A DNA stretch of 64,000 nucleotides, from NCBI GenBank assembly GCA_947449575.1, contig CANFRV010000017.1, positions 22,444-86,443 of the forward strand, in the 5' to 3' direction. This DNA is from Flavobacteriales bacterium (GTDB lineage Bacteria > Bacteroidota > Bacteroidia > Flavobacteriales_D > Crocinitomicaceae). Under the pieces are notes generated by a model that did no database searches, had not been told where the DNA came from, and saw only the letters and a program-made list of their open reading frames with translations. The first letter of the stretch is position 1, and the number at the start of each line of letters is the position of its first letter. Positions 26,321 through 36,009 of the stretch are shown in pieces. The position numbers and the translations under genes are program-made.

Positions 26321-27022
26321 ATGGATTCTTTTTTTAGTAGATTAAAATATTACGGAATAGGCTTTGGTATTGGACTTATTTTTGTCATTTTCTTTTTTCA
26401 AAACCGAGGCTGCAGCTGGCTCCCTGATAATCGAGTAAAAAATAGTATATTGGACAGAGTGCTGGTCTTACCTGAATCAGAGGCGCAGCAATTAAAGAAA
26501 TTTGGTTTAACAAAAAAAGATCTCACATTGGTATTGAATGACGGTGAAGTTCTCTTTGATGAAAGTAAAAAAGAAGGGGATCCAAAAGTTTATGTCGTTG
26601 AAAAAGAGATTCCTTCGCATGGAAAAATGAAATTTTTCTTTTCACTAGCGAAAGAAAGTTTTATCTCGGAAATACATTTCTCTAAAAAAAATGCACTGAA
26701 AATTAAAAATACGACGGATGGATTTGGTGAGTTAATCTATTTTCCAAACGATGATAATTTAGTATTTCCTGATTCAAGTAAAAATGTCACTTGTCAGCAA
26801 GATGCTTTAGGCTTGATTAATCCAAAGGATATTTTAAAATATTTAAAAAAATCAGGAAAAATAGACTATTCAAAATCACGTTTACAAGCAACCCCAAAAC
26901 CTGAGCATTTCCTACTTTTTACTGATAAAAAAGGAAGAGAAATTGGAGCTTATGTGATTTGGTACAAGAATAAATTAAATATCACCAACTTTGTTATTCC
27001 CTTCAAAAATAGTTGTGAATAA
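26321..27022 (+). CDS. membrane-anchored hypothetical protein
   Basis: A 233-residue protein with one membrane segment (YYGIGFGIGLIFVIFFF, residues ~10-26), then a GCSWLPDNRVKNSIL motif and an extracytoplasmic domain. The GLxxG-F anchor followed by a Cys and a PNxRV-like motif resembles a group of Bacteroidota membrane proteins seen near tRNA or lipid A genes, but I cannot name it with confidence. It has its own promoter and ends 77 bp before lpxD. Confidence 0.55.
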   Translation: MDSFFSRLKYYGIGFGIGLIFVIFFFQNRGCSWLPDNRVKNSILDRVLVLPESEAQQLKKFGLTKKDLTLVLNDGEVLFDESKKEGDPKVYVVEKEIPSHGKMKFFFSLAKESFISEIHFSKKNALKIKNTTDGFGELIYFPNDDNLVFPDSSKNVTCQQDALGLINPKDILKYLKKSGKIDYSKSRLQATPKPEHFLLFTDKKGREIGAYVIWYKNKLNITNFVIPFKNSCE

Positions 27023-27087
27023 TTTTCTAAAACAAACGTTGTTGATAATTCAATCGTCATTAAGGAAAATAGAACTATAGTTTTTTA

Positions 27088-27095
27088 TAAATTTG
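27088..27095 (+). promoter_or_regulatory. -7 box (TAAATTTG) of the lpxD operon
   Basis: Exact TAnnTTTG ending 4 bases before the lpxD ATG; suggests a leaderless start of the lipid A operon. Confidence 0.5.
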
Positions 27096-27099
27096 AACA

Positions 27100-28146
27100 A
27101 TGGAATTTTCAGCAGAACAAATAGCAGGTATATTAAATGGTCAAGTTGTCGGTAATTCAGACATTGCCGTAAAAGGACTATCTAAAATTGAAGAAGGAAC
27201 AATTGGTACCCTTTCCTTTCTTTCTAACCCAAAATATGAAGAATTTATTTATACAACGGGAGCTTCTATTTGTATTGTTAACAATACTTTCACACCTTCA
27301 AAACCCCTTCCTTCCACATTGACTCTCGTAAAAGTCGAAGATGCATATTCGTGCTTTGCTAAATTACTAGAGTTTTATGACCAAATGAAAAAGAAACAGC
27401 CCAAAGTTGAATCTCCTTCTTTTATCTCTGAGTCTGCTTCTGTAGGAAACGATCTTTATTTAGGAGCTTTTGGATATATAGGAGAAGGCTCAAAAATTGG
27501 AAATAATGTCGTCCTTTATCCACATGTTTACATAGGCGAAAATGTCACGATTGGTGATAATTGTATTCTGCATCCAGGAGCTACGGTCTATGCGGATTGT
27601 ATACTTGGCAACAATTGTATTTTACATGCTGGAGTAATCATTGGTGCTGATGGTTTTGGATTTGCTCCAAATGAAAATGGAGAATATAAAAAGATACCTC
27701 AAATTGGAAATGTCATTTTAGAAGATAATGTTGAAATTGGATCTAATTCCACAATCGACAGAGCTACAATGGGTTCAACATTTATCAGAACGGGAGTAAA
27801 ACTAGATAATTTGGTGCAAATAGGTCACAATGCTGATGTGGGAGAAAATACAGTTATGGCTGCCCAGGTAGGTGTTTCCGGTTCAGCTAAAATTGGAAAA
27901 GGAGTGATGATTGGTGGACAATCCGGAATTGGCGGACATCTTCATATTGCCGATGGAACAAAAATAGTTGCTCAATCTGGAATTCCTTCAACGGTTAAAA
28001 AAGCAGATACTTTAATGGGGTCTCCCGGCATTCCCTTGGAAGATTTTAAAAAATCGTACTTTGGGTTTAGAAAATTGCCGCAAATATTAAATCGACTTCA
28101 AGATTTAGAAAATAAATTAAAAGAATTAACTAAAGCAAAAATATAG
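27100..28146 (+). CDS. lpxD: UDP-3-O-(3-hydroxyacyl)glucosamine N-acyltransferase
   Basis: A 348-residue trimeric left-handed beta-helix enzyme that adds the second 3-hydroxyacyl chain in lipid A synthesis. The N-terminal LpxD domain ([14 protein letters not shown] ... [12 protein letters not shown]) is followed by many hexapeptide repeats, including the catalytic-histidine region ([25 protein letters not shown]). It starts a lpxD/lpxC-fabZ/lpxA operon (1-bp gap to the next gene). Confidence 0.95.
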   Translation: MEFSAEQIAGILNGQVVGNSDIAVKGLSKIEEGTIGTLSFLSNPKYEEFIYTTGASICIVNNTFTPSKPLPSTLTLVKVEDAYSCFAKLLEFYDQMKKKQPKVESPSFISESASVGNDLYLGAFGYIGEGSKIGNNVVLYPHVYIGENVTIGDNCILHPGATVYADCILGNNCILHAGVIIGADGFGFAPNENGEYKKIPQIGNVILEDNVEIGSNSTIDRATMGSTFIRTGVKLDNLVQIGHNADVGENTVMAAQVGVSGSAKIGKGVMIGGQSGIGGHLHIADGTKIVAQSGIPSTVKKADTLMGSPGIPLEDFKKSYFGFRKLPQILNRLQDLENKLKELTKAKI

Positions 28147-28147
28147 A

Positions 28148-29578
28148 ATGGCTGAAAAGCAACGAACATTAAAAGAAGCTGTCTTATTAAGTGGAATTGG
28201 ACTACATACTGGAGAAAAAGTAACTATTGAAATTTGTCCAGCACCTGCTGATCATGGATATAAATTCCAACGTGTTGATCTAGAAAATCAACCTATCATT
28301 AACGCTGACTGTGATTTAGTAGTTGCTACTGACCGAGGAACGACTTTAGAGCATAATGGTGCAAGAGTTTACACAACTGAACATGTATTAGCGGCTCTTT
28401 ACGGAATGCAGGTTGATAACGCATTAATTAAAATTGATGGTCCTGAGATTCCAATTATGGATGGAAGTTCATTATTATTTGTTAATGCATTTGAAAAAGT
28501 AGGTTATTTAGAGCAAGAAGCTGATAGAGAATATCTTGAATTAAATGAAATTCTAAAATTCGAAGATGTAGAAAAAGGAATTGAATTTTTAGCGATTCCA
28601 GACCCAGCGTATAGAGTGACGGTGATGGTAGATTATAAATCGCCTGTCTTAGGTACCCAACATGCTGGAATATATGACATTAGCGAATTCAAGGACCAAA
28701 TAGCAAGATGTAGAACTTTTGTTTTCCTTCGTGAATTAGAGTTCTTAGCTAAAAATAATTTGATTAAAGGCGGTGATTTAGACAACGCTATTGTTTTGGT
28801 TGAACGGACAGATGTTTCCCAAGAAGAACTTGACAATTTAGCTAAGTTATTGAAAAAGGAGGAATTAAAAATTTCATTGGATGGAATTGGTGTGTTGAAT
28901 ACCATCAAATTACAGTTTGAAAATGAACCTGCACGTCATAAATTACTTGATATTATAGGAGATTTAGCCCTCGTTGGAAAACCATTAAAAGCGCACATTC
29001 TAGGAGCAAGACCGGGACATTCAGGAAATGTTCGCTTTGCAAAAATGATTAAAAATCACTTTAAACTTCAATTAAAAGCACCTAAGCAATTCGACTTAAC
29101 AAAAGCACCTCTTTTTAATATTGTTGACATTGAAAAAATGTTGCCACATCGTTATCCTTTTTTAATGGTTGATAAAATCATGGAAATGAATGAAGATAAT
29201 ATTATCGGTGTGAAAAATATCACCATGAATGAGCCAATTTTTACGGGTCATTTTCCAGGTAATCCTGTTTTTCCGGGAGTTTTACAAATTGAAGCAATGG
29301 CACAAGTGGGTGGAATATTTGCGTTAAGTAAAGTAGAGGAACCGCATTTATATTCCACTTATTTTATGAAAATAGATAAAGTGAAATTTAAATCCAAAGT
29401 AGTTCCAGGTGATACCCTAGTTTTTGAATTAAGCCTACTTTCTCCGATAAGAAGAGGTCTTGTGGAAATGGGTGGAAAAGCTTATGTGAATGGCATTGTA
29501 GTTATGGAAGCTGAAATGCTAGCGCAAATAGTGAAAGATAAAGTAGAAATAGTGCAAGATAAAGCAGAGATCGTATGA
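28148..29578 (+). CDS. lpxC-fabZ: bifunctional UDP-3-O-acyl-GlcNAc deacetylase / (3R)-hydroxyacyl-ACP dehydratase
   Basis: A 476-residue fusion found across Bacteroidota. Residues ~1-315 are LpxC, the zinc deacetylase committing to lipid A: LLSGIGLHTG, the zinc histidine in TTEHVLAAL and the second pair in RHKLLDIIGDLAL. Residues ~325-476 are FabZ: LPHRYPFLMVDKI and FTGHFPGNPVFPGVLQIEAM, with the catalytic histidine and glutamate. The fusion ties lipid A commitment to fatty-acid elongation. Its stop overlaps the lpxA start by 4 bases. Confidence 0.95.
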   Translation: MAEKQRTLKEAVLLSGIGLHTGEKVTIEICPAPADHGYKFQRVDLENQPIINADCDLVVATDRGTTLEHNGARVYTTEHVLAALYGMQVDNALIKIDGPEIPIMDGSSLLFVNAFEKVGYLEQEADREYLELNEILKFEDVEKGIEFLAIPDPAYRVTVMVDYKSPVLGTQHAGIYDISEFKDQIARCRTFVFLRELEFLAKNNLIKGGDLDNAIVLVERTDVSQEELDNLAKLLKKEELKISLDGIGVLNTIKLQFENEPARHKLLDIIGDLALVGKPLKAHILGARPGHSGNVRFAKMIKNHFKLQLKAPKQFDLTKAPLFNIVDIEKMLPHRYPFLMVDKIMEMNEDNIIGVKNITMNEPIFTGHFPGNPVFPGVLQIEAMAQVGGIFALSKVEEPHLYSTYFMKIDKVKFKSKVVPGDTLVFELSLLSPIRRGLVEMGGKAYVNGIVVMEAEMLAQIVKDKVEIVQDKAEIV

Positions 29579-30351
29579 TAAGCAATTTAGCAAGTATATC
29601 TCCAGATTCAACAATCGGGGTGGATGTGAAAATTGGACCTTTCACAACCATACACGATGATGTTAAAATTGGGGCAAGATCAATAATCCATTCAAATGTT
29701 TCTCTTTACCCTGGAACAAGAATTGGGGAAGATTGCGAAATTTTTCCAGGTGCTGTAATTGGCGTAATACCGCAAGATTTAAAATTTGATGGAGAATACA
29801 CCACCGTTGAAATCGGAAACAATACTACCATTCGTGAATGTGTCACTATTCACCGTGGAACTAAAGATAGATTAGCGACTCGCATCGGAAATAATTGCCT
29901 TTTAATGACATATGTGCATGTTGCACATGATTGTCAAATAGGTAATAATGTCATTCTAGCTAGTTATGTTGGATTATCTGGACATGTTGTTATTGACGAT
30001 TTTGCTATTCTTGAAGGCACAGTAGTAGCTCAACAATTCGTACATATTGGTGCACATGCATTTGTTGGCGGAGCTTCGTTAATTAGAAAAGATGTACCGC
30101 CTTTTATCAAAGCGGCACGTGAACCATTAACCTATGCAGGAGTTAATTCTGTAGGAATAAGACGAAGAGGTTTTTCAGATGAGCAAGTACGTGAGATTGA
30201 GGATATCTATAGAATTTTATATGTTCAAAATAACAATGTCACAAAAGGAATTGCTGCTATTTTAGAAACAATACCAGATTCAGATATTAGAAAAAATATT
30301 TTAGGATTTATAGATACTTCAGATAAAGGAATCATCAGAGGACTGAATTGA
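29575..30351 (+). CDS. lpxA: acyl-ACP--UDP-N-acetylglucosamine O-acyltransferase
   Basis: A 258-residue beta-helix trimer that makes the first lipid A step. Hexapeptide repeats run from residue ~5; typical motifs are FPGAVIGVIPQDLKF, ECVTIHRGT, the catalytic histidine in MTYVHVAHDCQIGNN, and the C-terminal helical part (GVNSVGIRRRGFSDEQVREI). Translationally coupled to lpxC-fabZ. Confidence 0.95.
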   Translation: MISNLASISPDSTIGVDVKIGPFTTIHDDVKIGARSIIHSNVSLYPGTRIGEDCEIFPGAVIGVIPQDLKFDGEYTTVEIGNNTTIRECVTIHRGTKDRLATRIGNNCLLMTYVHVAHDCQIGNNVILASYVGLSGHVVIDDFAILEGTVVAQQFVHIGAHAFVGGASLIRKDVPPFIKAAREPLTYAGVNSVGIRRRGFSDEQVREIEDIYRILYVQNNNVTKGIAAILETIPDSDIRKNILGFIDTSDKGIIRGLN

Positions 30352-30393
30352 ATGCTTAATAGAATATATTTGGTCTAAATTAAAATGTAGAAT

Positions 30394-30813
30394 ATGCTTT
30401 CAAAGAAAACCAAATATGCCATTCATGCGTTAACTTATCTGGCGAAGAAAGACCCAACTCAACCGACTTTGATTGTTGATATTGCTAAAGAGGCTAATAT
30501 TCCCCGAAAATTTCTGGAAACCATTCTTTTAGATTTGAAAAAAAATGGGATTTTAGGTTCCAAAATGGGGAAAGGTGGAGGATATTTTACCCGTAAAAAA
30601 CCCTCTGAAATTCAACTATCTACTATAATAAGATTATTTAATGGCCCCATCGCTTTACTTCCTTGTGCAAGCAAAAATTACTACGAGCCTTGCGATGAAT
30701 GTGACGATGAAAAAGCGTGTGGACTTCGATTTGTTTTGGAGGAGGTTAGGGATGAAACTCTAAACATCTTAGAGAAGAAAACCATTCAAGATATAATCAA
30801 TAAAGATAAATAA
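30394..30813 (+). CDS. Rrf2 family transcriptional regulator with cysteine cluster
   Basis: A 139-residue winged-helix regulator. Rrf2 signatures: SKKTKYAIHALTYLAK, IAKEANIPRKFLETILLDL and the wing GKGGGYFTRK. Cysteines at residues 91, 100, 103 and 109 fit the region that holds an iron-sulfur cluster in IscR, NsrR and RsrR, so it may sense Fe-S status, nitric oxide or redox state. It follows lpxA by 42 bp; no assimilatory sulfur or isc genes are adjacent, so its targets are unknown. Confidence 0.88.
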   Translation: MLSKKTKYAIHALTYLAKKDPTQPTLIVDIAKEANIPRKFLETILLDLKKNGILGSKMGKGGGYFTRKKPSEIQLSTIIRLFNGPIALLPCASKNYYEPCDECDDEKACGLRFVLEEVRDETLNILEKKTIQDIINKDK

Positions 30814-30831
30814 TAAACTAAAATAAGATAC

Positions 30832-32262
30832 GTGTTTCATAGAGGAGAAGTTGTTGAATTAACTATTACAGATTATTCATTTGGTGGTAGAGGAATTGCA
30901 AAAGTTCCGACAGAAGATGGCTTTTATGTCGTTTTCGTCGATAATTCTTTCCCAGGTCAACGAATTAAAGCTCGTATTGAAAAAAAGAAAAAAAAATATG
31001 CCGAGGCTAAATTAATCGATATACTGGAGAGATCTGATTTAGAGGTAATCAATTCATTTCAAGAAATTTCTGGTGGCCCGTATATATTTGTACCTATTCA
31101 TTTACAGGAAAAAGCGAAAAAAGAAACTACTTTAGAACTTTTTAAAAGAATTGGGAAAATTCCAAATATTGAAGATGTATTCGATGAATTTGTTTCTTCT
31201 CCAGAACATTTCTACTACAGAAATAAAATGGAATATAGCTTTTCCTGCATTGAACATGTTCCTGAAACAGGTGAAGAAATCGATAATTCCTTTGCTCTAG
31301 GATTCAAAAGAAGAGGTACTTGGTGGAAAGTGGAAAGCTTGAATAAGCCAAGTGGACTTTTTGATGAACAAATGGAAACCGTATTGATTGATATTCGAAA
31401 TTTTCTTAAATCAACAGATCTACCTGCTTGGCATCCACCTCAAAAAACTGGTTTTTATAGGCATATTGTTGTTAGAAAATCTTTTTTTCAAGATCAATTA
31501 TTGATAAATCTAGTCACCTCATCTGAAAATATAGAAAAGTTTGATGCTGAAGCATTCTCTCAATTTCTACAAAAAATTCTTGGTAAGAGATTAGCAGGAT
31601 TTCAACACACCATCAATGACAACGTAGCCGATCGAGCGAAAATTGAAAATGGATACATTCGTTTATTGTATGGTGAAGACAAAGTAATTGAGAAATTGAT
31701 TGGTTTGTCTTTTGAAATTAGTATGGAAAGTTTCTTTCAAACAAACCCTAAATGTGCGGAAAGACTCTATAATAAAGCCTTAGATTATGTATTTGAAAGT
31801 GAAATTAAGTCCAATGAGGTAATTATGGATTTATTTTGTGGAACAGGCACAATAGGTCAAATATTAACCACTCGAAAAAGTGACGTTAAAATAATTGGTG
31901 TTGATATTGTCGAAGAAGCAATTTTAGATGCACGAAAAAATGTTAAAAGAAATAATATATCCACGATCGAATTCTTTGCTGCAGATGTAGGTAAATTTTT
32001 GAAAGAATTCCCGAATTATCAGGGAAAAATAGGAACGATAATTTTAGATCCTCCACGAGCTGGTATCGCTCCAAAAACGCTTTTAAAAGTAATCGATCTA
32101 GGAGCGAAAAACATCGTTTATATTTCTTGTAATCCGTCCACTCAAGCAAGAGATACTGAAACATTACTCGGAGCTGGATACATCCTAGATAAACTTTCTT
32201 TTGTTGACCAATTCCCTCATACTGGGCACATAGAATCAATTGCGAAATTTATAAAACAATAG
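30832..32262 (+). CDS. 23S rRNA (uracil-C5)-methyltransferase, RlmD/RumA family, Fe-S cysteines missing
   Basis: A 476-residue enzyme with a TRAM domain (residues ~1-60), central RNA-binding region and SAM-dependent methyltransferase domain: MDLFCGTGTIGQIL, LDPPRAGIAPK and YISCNPSTQARD with the nucleophilic cysteine. Its probable substrate is U1939 or U747 of 23S rRNA. The start is GTG at 30832. In E. coli RlmD the region after TRAM carries four cysteines binding a 4Fe-4S cluster (CxxFxxCGGCxxQ). Here that region (residues ~76-92) reads FQEISGGPYIFVPIHLQ with no cysteine, so the cluster has been lost. Confidence 0.85.
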   Translation: MFHRGEVVELTITDYSFGGRGIAKVPTEDGFYVVFVDNSFPGQRIKARIEKKKKKYAEAKLIDILERSDLEVINSFQEISGGPYIFVPIHLQEKAKKETTLELFKRIGKIPNIEDVFDEFVSSPEHFYYRNKMEYSFSCIEHVPETGEEIDNSFALGFKRRGTWWKVESLNKPSGLFDEQMETVLIDIRNFLKSTDLPAWHPPQKTGFYRHIVVRKSFFQDQLLINLVTSSENIEKFDAEAFSQFLQKILGKRLAGFQHTINDNVADRAKIENGYIRLLYGEDKVIEKLIGLSFEISMESFFQTNPKCAERLYNKALDYVFESEIKSNEVIMDLFCGTGTIGQILTTRKSDVKIIGVDIVEEAILDARKNVKRNNISTIEFFAADVGKFLKEFPNYQGKIGTIILDPPRAGIAPKTLLKVIDLGAKNIVYISCNPSTQARDTETLLGAGYILDKLSFVDQFPHTGHIESIAKFIKQ

Positions 32263-32385
32263 ATTTTTAGAATTTATAAATTAGACTTTTTTTCTTATCT
32301 TCACATTTAATTAAATTTGAATTTTAGAATAAAATCCGACATTAAAGTCTCATTTCTATTGTCTAAAAATATAAAGTCTTTAAAA
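32263..32385. repeat. TAGA-rich intergenic segment, possible degenerate dispersed repeat D
   Basis: Contains AGATTTTTAGAATTTATAAA, TTAGACTTTTTTTC, and CTATTGTCTAAAAATATAAA immediately upstream of the ABC ATPase ATG. It resembles the TAGA/AGAC ends of copies B, C, E and G but lacks a clear core, so the assignment is weak. Confidence 0.35.
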
Positions 32386-33309
32386 ATGTTAGAAATTCAA
32401 AATATATCAAAATCATTTAACCAAAAAATTGCTTTGGATGATGTGTCAATGACCATCAACAAGGGAGAGATTTTTGGTATGCTAGGGCCTAATGGAGCAG
32501 GAAAAACGACACTAATTCGAATTATTAATAAAATTATTGTTCCTAATAAAGGTGTAATTCGCTTCAATGGGGATATTATGAGCCAAAAACACCTTAGTAA
32601 TATTGGCTATTTGCCAGAAGAGCGAGGTTTATATAAAAATATGACCGTTGAAAGTCATGCGTTATTTTTAGGTCAATTAAGAGGATTAACAAAAGTGGAT
32701 GTTAAACAGAAACTCGATTATTGGTTAGAAAAATTCAAAATTCAAAATTGGAGAGATAAAAGAATTGAAGAGCTTTCAAAAGGAATGGCTCAAAAAGTTC
32801 AATTTATTTGCACTATTCTACATGAACCCTCACTATTAATTTTAGATGAACCTTTTAGTGGATTTGACCCTATCAATATTGAATTGATTAAGCAGGAATT
32901 AATTGAGATGAAAGCAAAAGGTAAAACAATTATTCTTTCGTCTCACAACATGGAAAGTGTGGAAGCGATTTGCGATAGAGTTGTCTTAATTCATGAGTCA
33001 AAAAAAATAATTGAAGGTAAAATTTCAACCTTACAAGAAGAGCGTAAAAAGAATGAATATGCTATAAAATTTAGAGGTAGTATGATTGCTTTTGTGAACG
33101 CCCTTTGGACTGGTTTCGAGATTGTTGATAAAGAAATTTTAGGTGATGACAAATTTATCGTTCGTGTAAAAATGCGCGGCGACAATAAATTTGATGATTT
33201 GCTAAAAGTTCTAATTGGCCAAATTAACATGGAGGCTGCTTGGGAAGTTTTACCTTCGATGCAAGAAATATTTATAGATTTAGTTCAACCAAAAGAGATC
33301 TCGGAATGA
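32386..33309 (+). CDS. ABC transporter ATP-binding protein (NatA-like)
   Basis: A 307-residue ATPase. Walker A MLGPNGAGKTTLIRI, signature EELSKGMAQKVQFI, Walker B LLILDEPFSGFDPIN and switch ILSSHNME are all intact. A C-terminal ~85-residue extension is typical of the NatA/YhaQ type. ATG at 32386 is chosen because it aligns with the family start (MLEIQNISKSF). It pairs with the permease whose start overlaps its stop (ATGA). The cargo is unknown; sodium, antibiotic or peptide export are the usual options. Confidence 0.9.
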   Translation: MLEIQNISKSFNQKIALDDVSMTINKGEIFGMLGPNGAGKTTLIRIINKIIVPNKGVIRFNGDIMSQKHLSNIGYLPEERGLYKNMTVESHALFLGQLRGLTKVDVKQKLDYWLEKFKIQNWRDKRIEELSKGMAQKVQFICTILHEPSLLILDEPFSGFDPINIELIKQELIEMKAKGKTIILSSHNMESVEAICDRVVLIHESKKIIEGKISTLQEERKKNEYAIKFRGSMIAFVNALWTGFEIVDKEILGDDKFIVRVKMRGDNKFDDLLKVLIGQINMEAAWEVLPSMQEIFIDLVQPKEISE

Positions 33310-34640
33310 AAAATAGTTGGATAATTGCTCTTAGAGAGCTAAAGGAACGTTTGGGAGCTCGCTCATTTTTAGTAATGTCAGCAATTGGTCCGCTGATTAT
33401 TTTATGCTTAATTTATGTTCTTTTTGCTATGGGTGGACAATCCAAACAGCATTGGAACGTGTTGATTGCTGATCCTGCAAACATTATGGAAGGTAAAATT
33501 GCCTCCTCTAAAGATGCGTCAATAGATTACTCGTTTGCAGATGGATATATTGAAACGAAGGAATTCGAACAAGCAAAGCAATATCAAAAATTCGATGCAT
33601 TATTAGAAATAAATGAAAAAGTTTTATCCAATAAAACAGCATTTGTTTTTTTTAGAGAAAAACCTTCTATGCGCATGCAAAAAAGGATTCAATACCAAAC
33701 AGAACGTAGGTTGGAAGAAGTATTAGTAAGTCAATTTACACGCTTTTCAATCTCTGAATTCAGGAAAATAAAACAACCTATCAATGTCTCTTTTAAAAAT
33801 ATTTATGACCCAAATGATGAATCTTCTAAAATGGATGGATGGGTTGGTTTTTTCTATGGAACAATCATTTTTCTTTTCATTTTTCTTTTTGGAATGACCA
33901 TTTTAAGAAGTATTTCTCGAGAAAAAAGTAATCGAATCGTTGAAGTTTTATTGGGTTGCGTAAGCCCAAAACAATTGATGCTGGGGAAAATTGTCGGAAT
34001 TGGAATAGCCGCTTTTTTTCAATTTCTAATTTGGACAATCTTAATTGGTTTAGGTCTCTTTTTCATGCGGGAAAACCTGTTTCCAGATTTATTTGATGCT
34101 TCAAACATGAATGCGCAGCAGCTTACGAAAGATATTCTTAATCAAACTAGTCAAGAACAAATGTTTACAGCTAGAGAATACAATGAATTTGTTCAATTGG
34201 TATATGAGAGAATCAATTTTTTAGGAATGACAACGTATTTCTTTTTATTTTTTATCATCGGATATTTCTTTTACGGTTCACTATTTGCTGCGATTGGAGC
34301 TTCTACTGGGTCTGAAAGCGATGGTCAACAATTCGTTCTTCCTCTTATCTTTATGCTATTTTTCGCTTTGTATAGTGGCTATTTCACCTTAAACAACCCG
34401 GAAAGTACAATGGCCACTGTCTTTCATTATTTACCGTTTACTTCTCCAGTAGTAGTAATGGTAAAACTATCACAAGGATACAAAATAGGTCATTCCTACG
34501 AATTATTCCTTTCGCTTTTCATCTTAATTATTTCTTCTCTTGCAGTGTTAAATTTGGCAGGAAGAATATACTCAAACGGTATTTTGCAATTTGGACATAG
34601 AGTGAGATTGAAACACTTATTTAGATGGATTAAGAATTGA
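33306..34640 (+). CDS. ABC-2 type transporter permease (NatB-like)
   Basis: A 444-residue membrane permease. An N-terminal membrane segment (~20-42), a ~150-residue extracytoplasmic loop, then five further segments (including GTIIFLFIFLFGMTILRSI and the family motif SREKSNRIVEVLLG) form the ABC-2 fold. The ATG at 33306 overlaps the ATPase stop by 4 bases; a longer frame from 33240 lies inside the ATPase gene and is rejected. Confidence 0.88.
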   Translation: MKNSWIIALRELKERLGARSFLVMSAIGPLIILCLIYVLFAMGGQSKQHWNVLIADPANIMEGKIASSKDASIDYSFADGYIETKEFEQAKQYQKFDALLEINEKVLSNKTAFVFFREKPSMRMQKRIQYQTERRLEEVLVSQFTRFSISEFRKIKQPINVSFKNIYDPNDESSKMDGWVGFFYGTIIFLFIFLFGMTILRSISREKSNRIVEVLLGCVSPKQLMLGKIVGIGIAAFFQFLIWTILIGLGLFFMRENLFPDLFDASNMNAQQLTKDILNQTSQEQMFTAREYNEFVQLVYERINFLGMTTYFFLFFIIGYFFYGSLFAAIGASTGSESDGQQFVLPLIFMLFFALYSGYFTLNNPESTMATVFHYLPFTSPVVVMVKLSQGYKIGHSYELFLSLFILIISSLAVLNLAGRIYSNGILQFGHRVRLKHLFRWIKN

Positions 34641-35057
34641 CAGCAGTTAGTTTTAATAGAGAAATTCGGAGCTACAGATAAATTTTGTAACATAAGTCAA
34701 TAATAAAATAGTCAGCGAAGTTAAACTGAATTGAAATTGGCATTTTTTTTTAATGTGCAACGAATTTATTCCCTCTACTTATTGATGATTTTTTAAAACG
34801 TAACTTTTAATCTTCAATATAATTATATATATTATTGTATATCAATATTATATATAATTTAAAATAGTTAAAATCAGGTTAAGTGGATACAATTATTTTA
34901 TTGAAGTGTCCTTGTGTCATCCGCAAGATAAATACGACCAAAACCTTGTAATTATAAAACTATCGGTTAAATTTGTAATGATCATCATATTTAATAATAC
35001 GATTGATCAATACCTTTATTCACTTCTAAAGAAGAGTAGATTTACATTTAAATACGT
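34641..35057. other. AT-rich intergenic region
   Basis: 417 bp with no supported gene. It contains a hairpin of AT only: arms AATTATATATA (34821-34831) and TATATATAATT (34849-34859) around a 17-base loop that itself has short arms. This is not a usual terminator; it may be a bent or easily melted segment. A TAGATTTA box near 35037 may be the promoter of the next gene. Confidence 0.5.
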
Positions 35058-35957
35058 ATGAGGACAGCGGTTATAGATCTTGGCACAAATACTTTCAATT
35101 TATTGATAGCTGATGTCATGAATTCTAAATTTACTGTAATTCACTCTGAAAAAGAAGGTGTTGCGCTCGGAATGGGTGGGATTAATAGTAATATTATATC
35201 ACCGGAGGCCTTCGAGCGTGGAATACGTGCATTGCGCCATTTTAATTTTATGTGCATTCATCATAAAGTGGAAGTTATTAATGCTTTTGGAACTTCTGCG
35301 CTGCGGGGTGCAACCAATTCTGACCTATTTATCAAGCAAATAAAGAATGAACTTGGTATTAGTGTAAATATTATTTCTGGAGAAAAAGAGGCGGATTTAA
35401 TTTACAAGGGTGTTCTTTGGTCATATGACTTCCGTAATCCTGGCGTGATTATGGATATTGGTGGTGGAAGTACCGAGTTTATTTTTGCAAACAAACAAGG
35501 TATTAGTGATTTGGTAAGTTTAAATATAGGTGTATCTCGAATTTTTCAAGAACTAAAATTAAGTGATCCACTGACAGAAAAAGATATTTTATCCATTACT
35601 AATTGGCTCGATAATAAAGCAGATGGTTTTTTTGATGGAAAGCAGGAAGAACTTTTGATCGGTGCCTCTGGAAGTTTTGAAACGTTTTATGAATTAATTT
35701 ATAATCAACCTTTTCCTGACAAATTAAAATGTAGTGAAATACCCATGAAGACGCTTAATAATATGATTGATTGGGTTATATTTTCAACACAAGAAGATAG
35801 AGATAGCAATGAATTTATTATTCCTATTCGAAAAAAAATGGCTCCTATTGCTGCTGTAAAAACCAAGTGGGTAATCGAAAAATTAGGTATTTCTAAAACA
35901 ATGATTTCACGATGTTCATTAAAAGAAGGTGCGCTAAGGGAAGGAATTAAAGTTTAA
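35058..35957 (+). CDS. Ppx/GppA phosphatase family protein
   Basis: A 299-residue ASKHA-fold enzyme acting on polyphosphate or pppGpp. Motifs: AVIDLGTNTFNLLIAD (phosphate 1), NAFGTSALRGATN, ISGEKEADLIYKGV, and MDIGGGSTEFIFA (phosphate 2). It has only the two-domain core and lacks the C-terminal HD-like domains of full E. coli Ppx. It may function as exopolyphosphatase or pentaphosphate phosphohydrolase; the sequence does not decide between them. Confidence 0.88.
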   Translation: MRTAVIDLGTNTFNLLIADVMNSKFTVIHSEKEGVALGMGGINSNIISPEAFERGIRALRHFNFMCIHHKVEVINAFGTSALRGATNSDLFIKQIKNELGISVNIISGEKEADLIYKGVLWSYDFRNPGVIMDIGGGSTEFIFANKQGISDLVSLNIGVSRIFQELKLSDPLTEKDILSITNWLDNKADGFFDGKQEELLIGASGSFETFYELIYNQPFPDKLKCSEIPMKTLNNMIDWVIFSTQEDRDSNEFIIPIRKKMAPIAAVKTKWVIEKLGISKTMISRCSLKEGALREGIKV

Positions 35958-36009
35958 TTTTCTTATCTAGAAAAAAATATACTCTCTAGCTTCTAAAAAG
36001 CTATTATCT

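Noticed and set aside
33240..33305. Longer start for the ABC permease
   Set aside because: It lies entirely inside the ATPase gene, and the ATG at 33306 gives the usual 4-base overlap and a proper N-terminus.
34821..34859. AT-only hairpin considered as terminator or replication origin
   Set aside because: No GC stem or clear one-sided T-run for a terminator, and no DnaA boxes were seen nearby for an origin.
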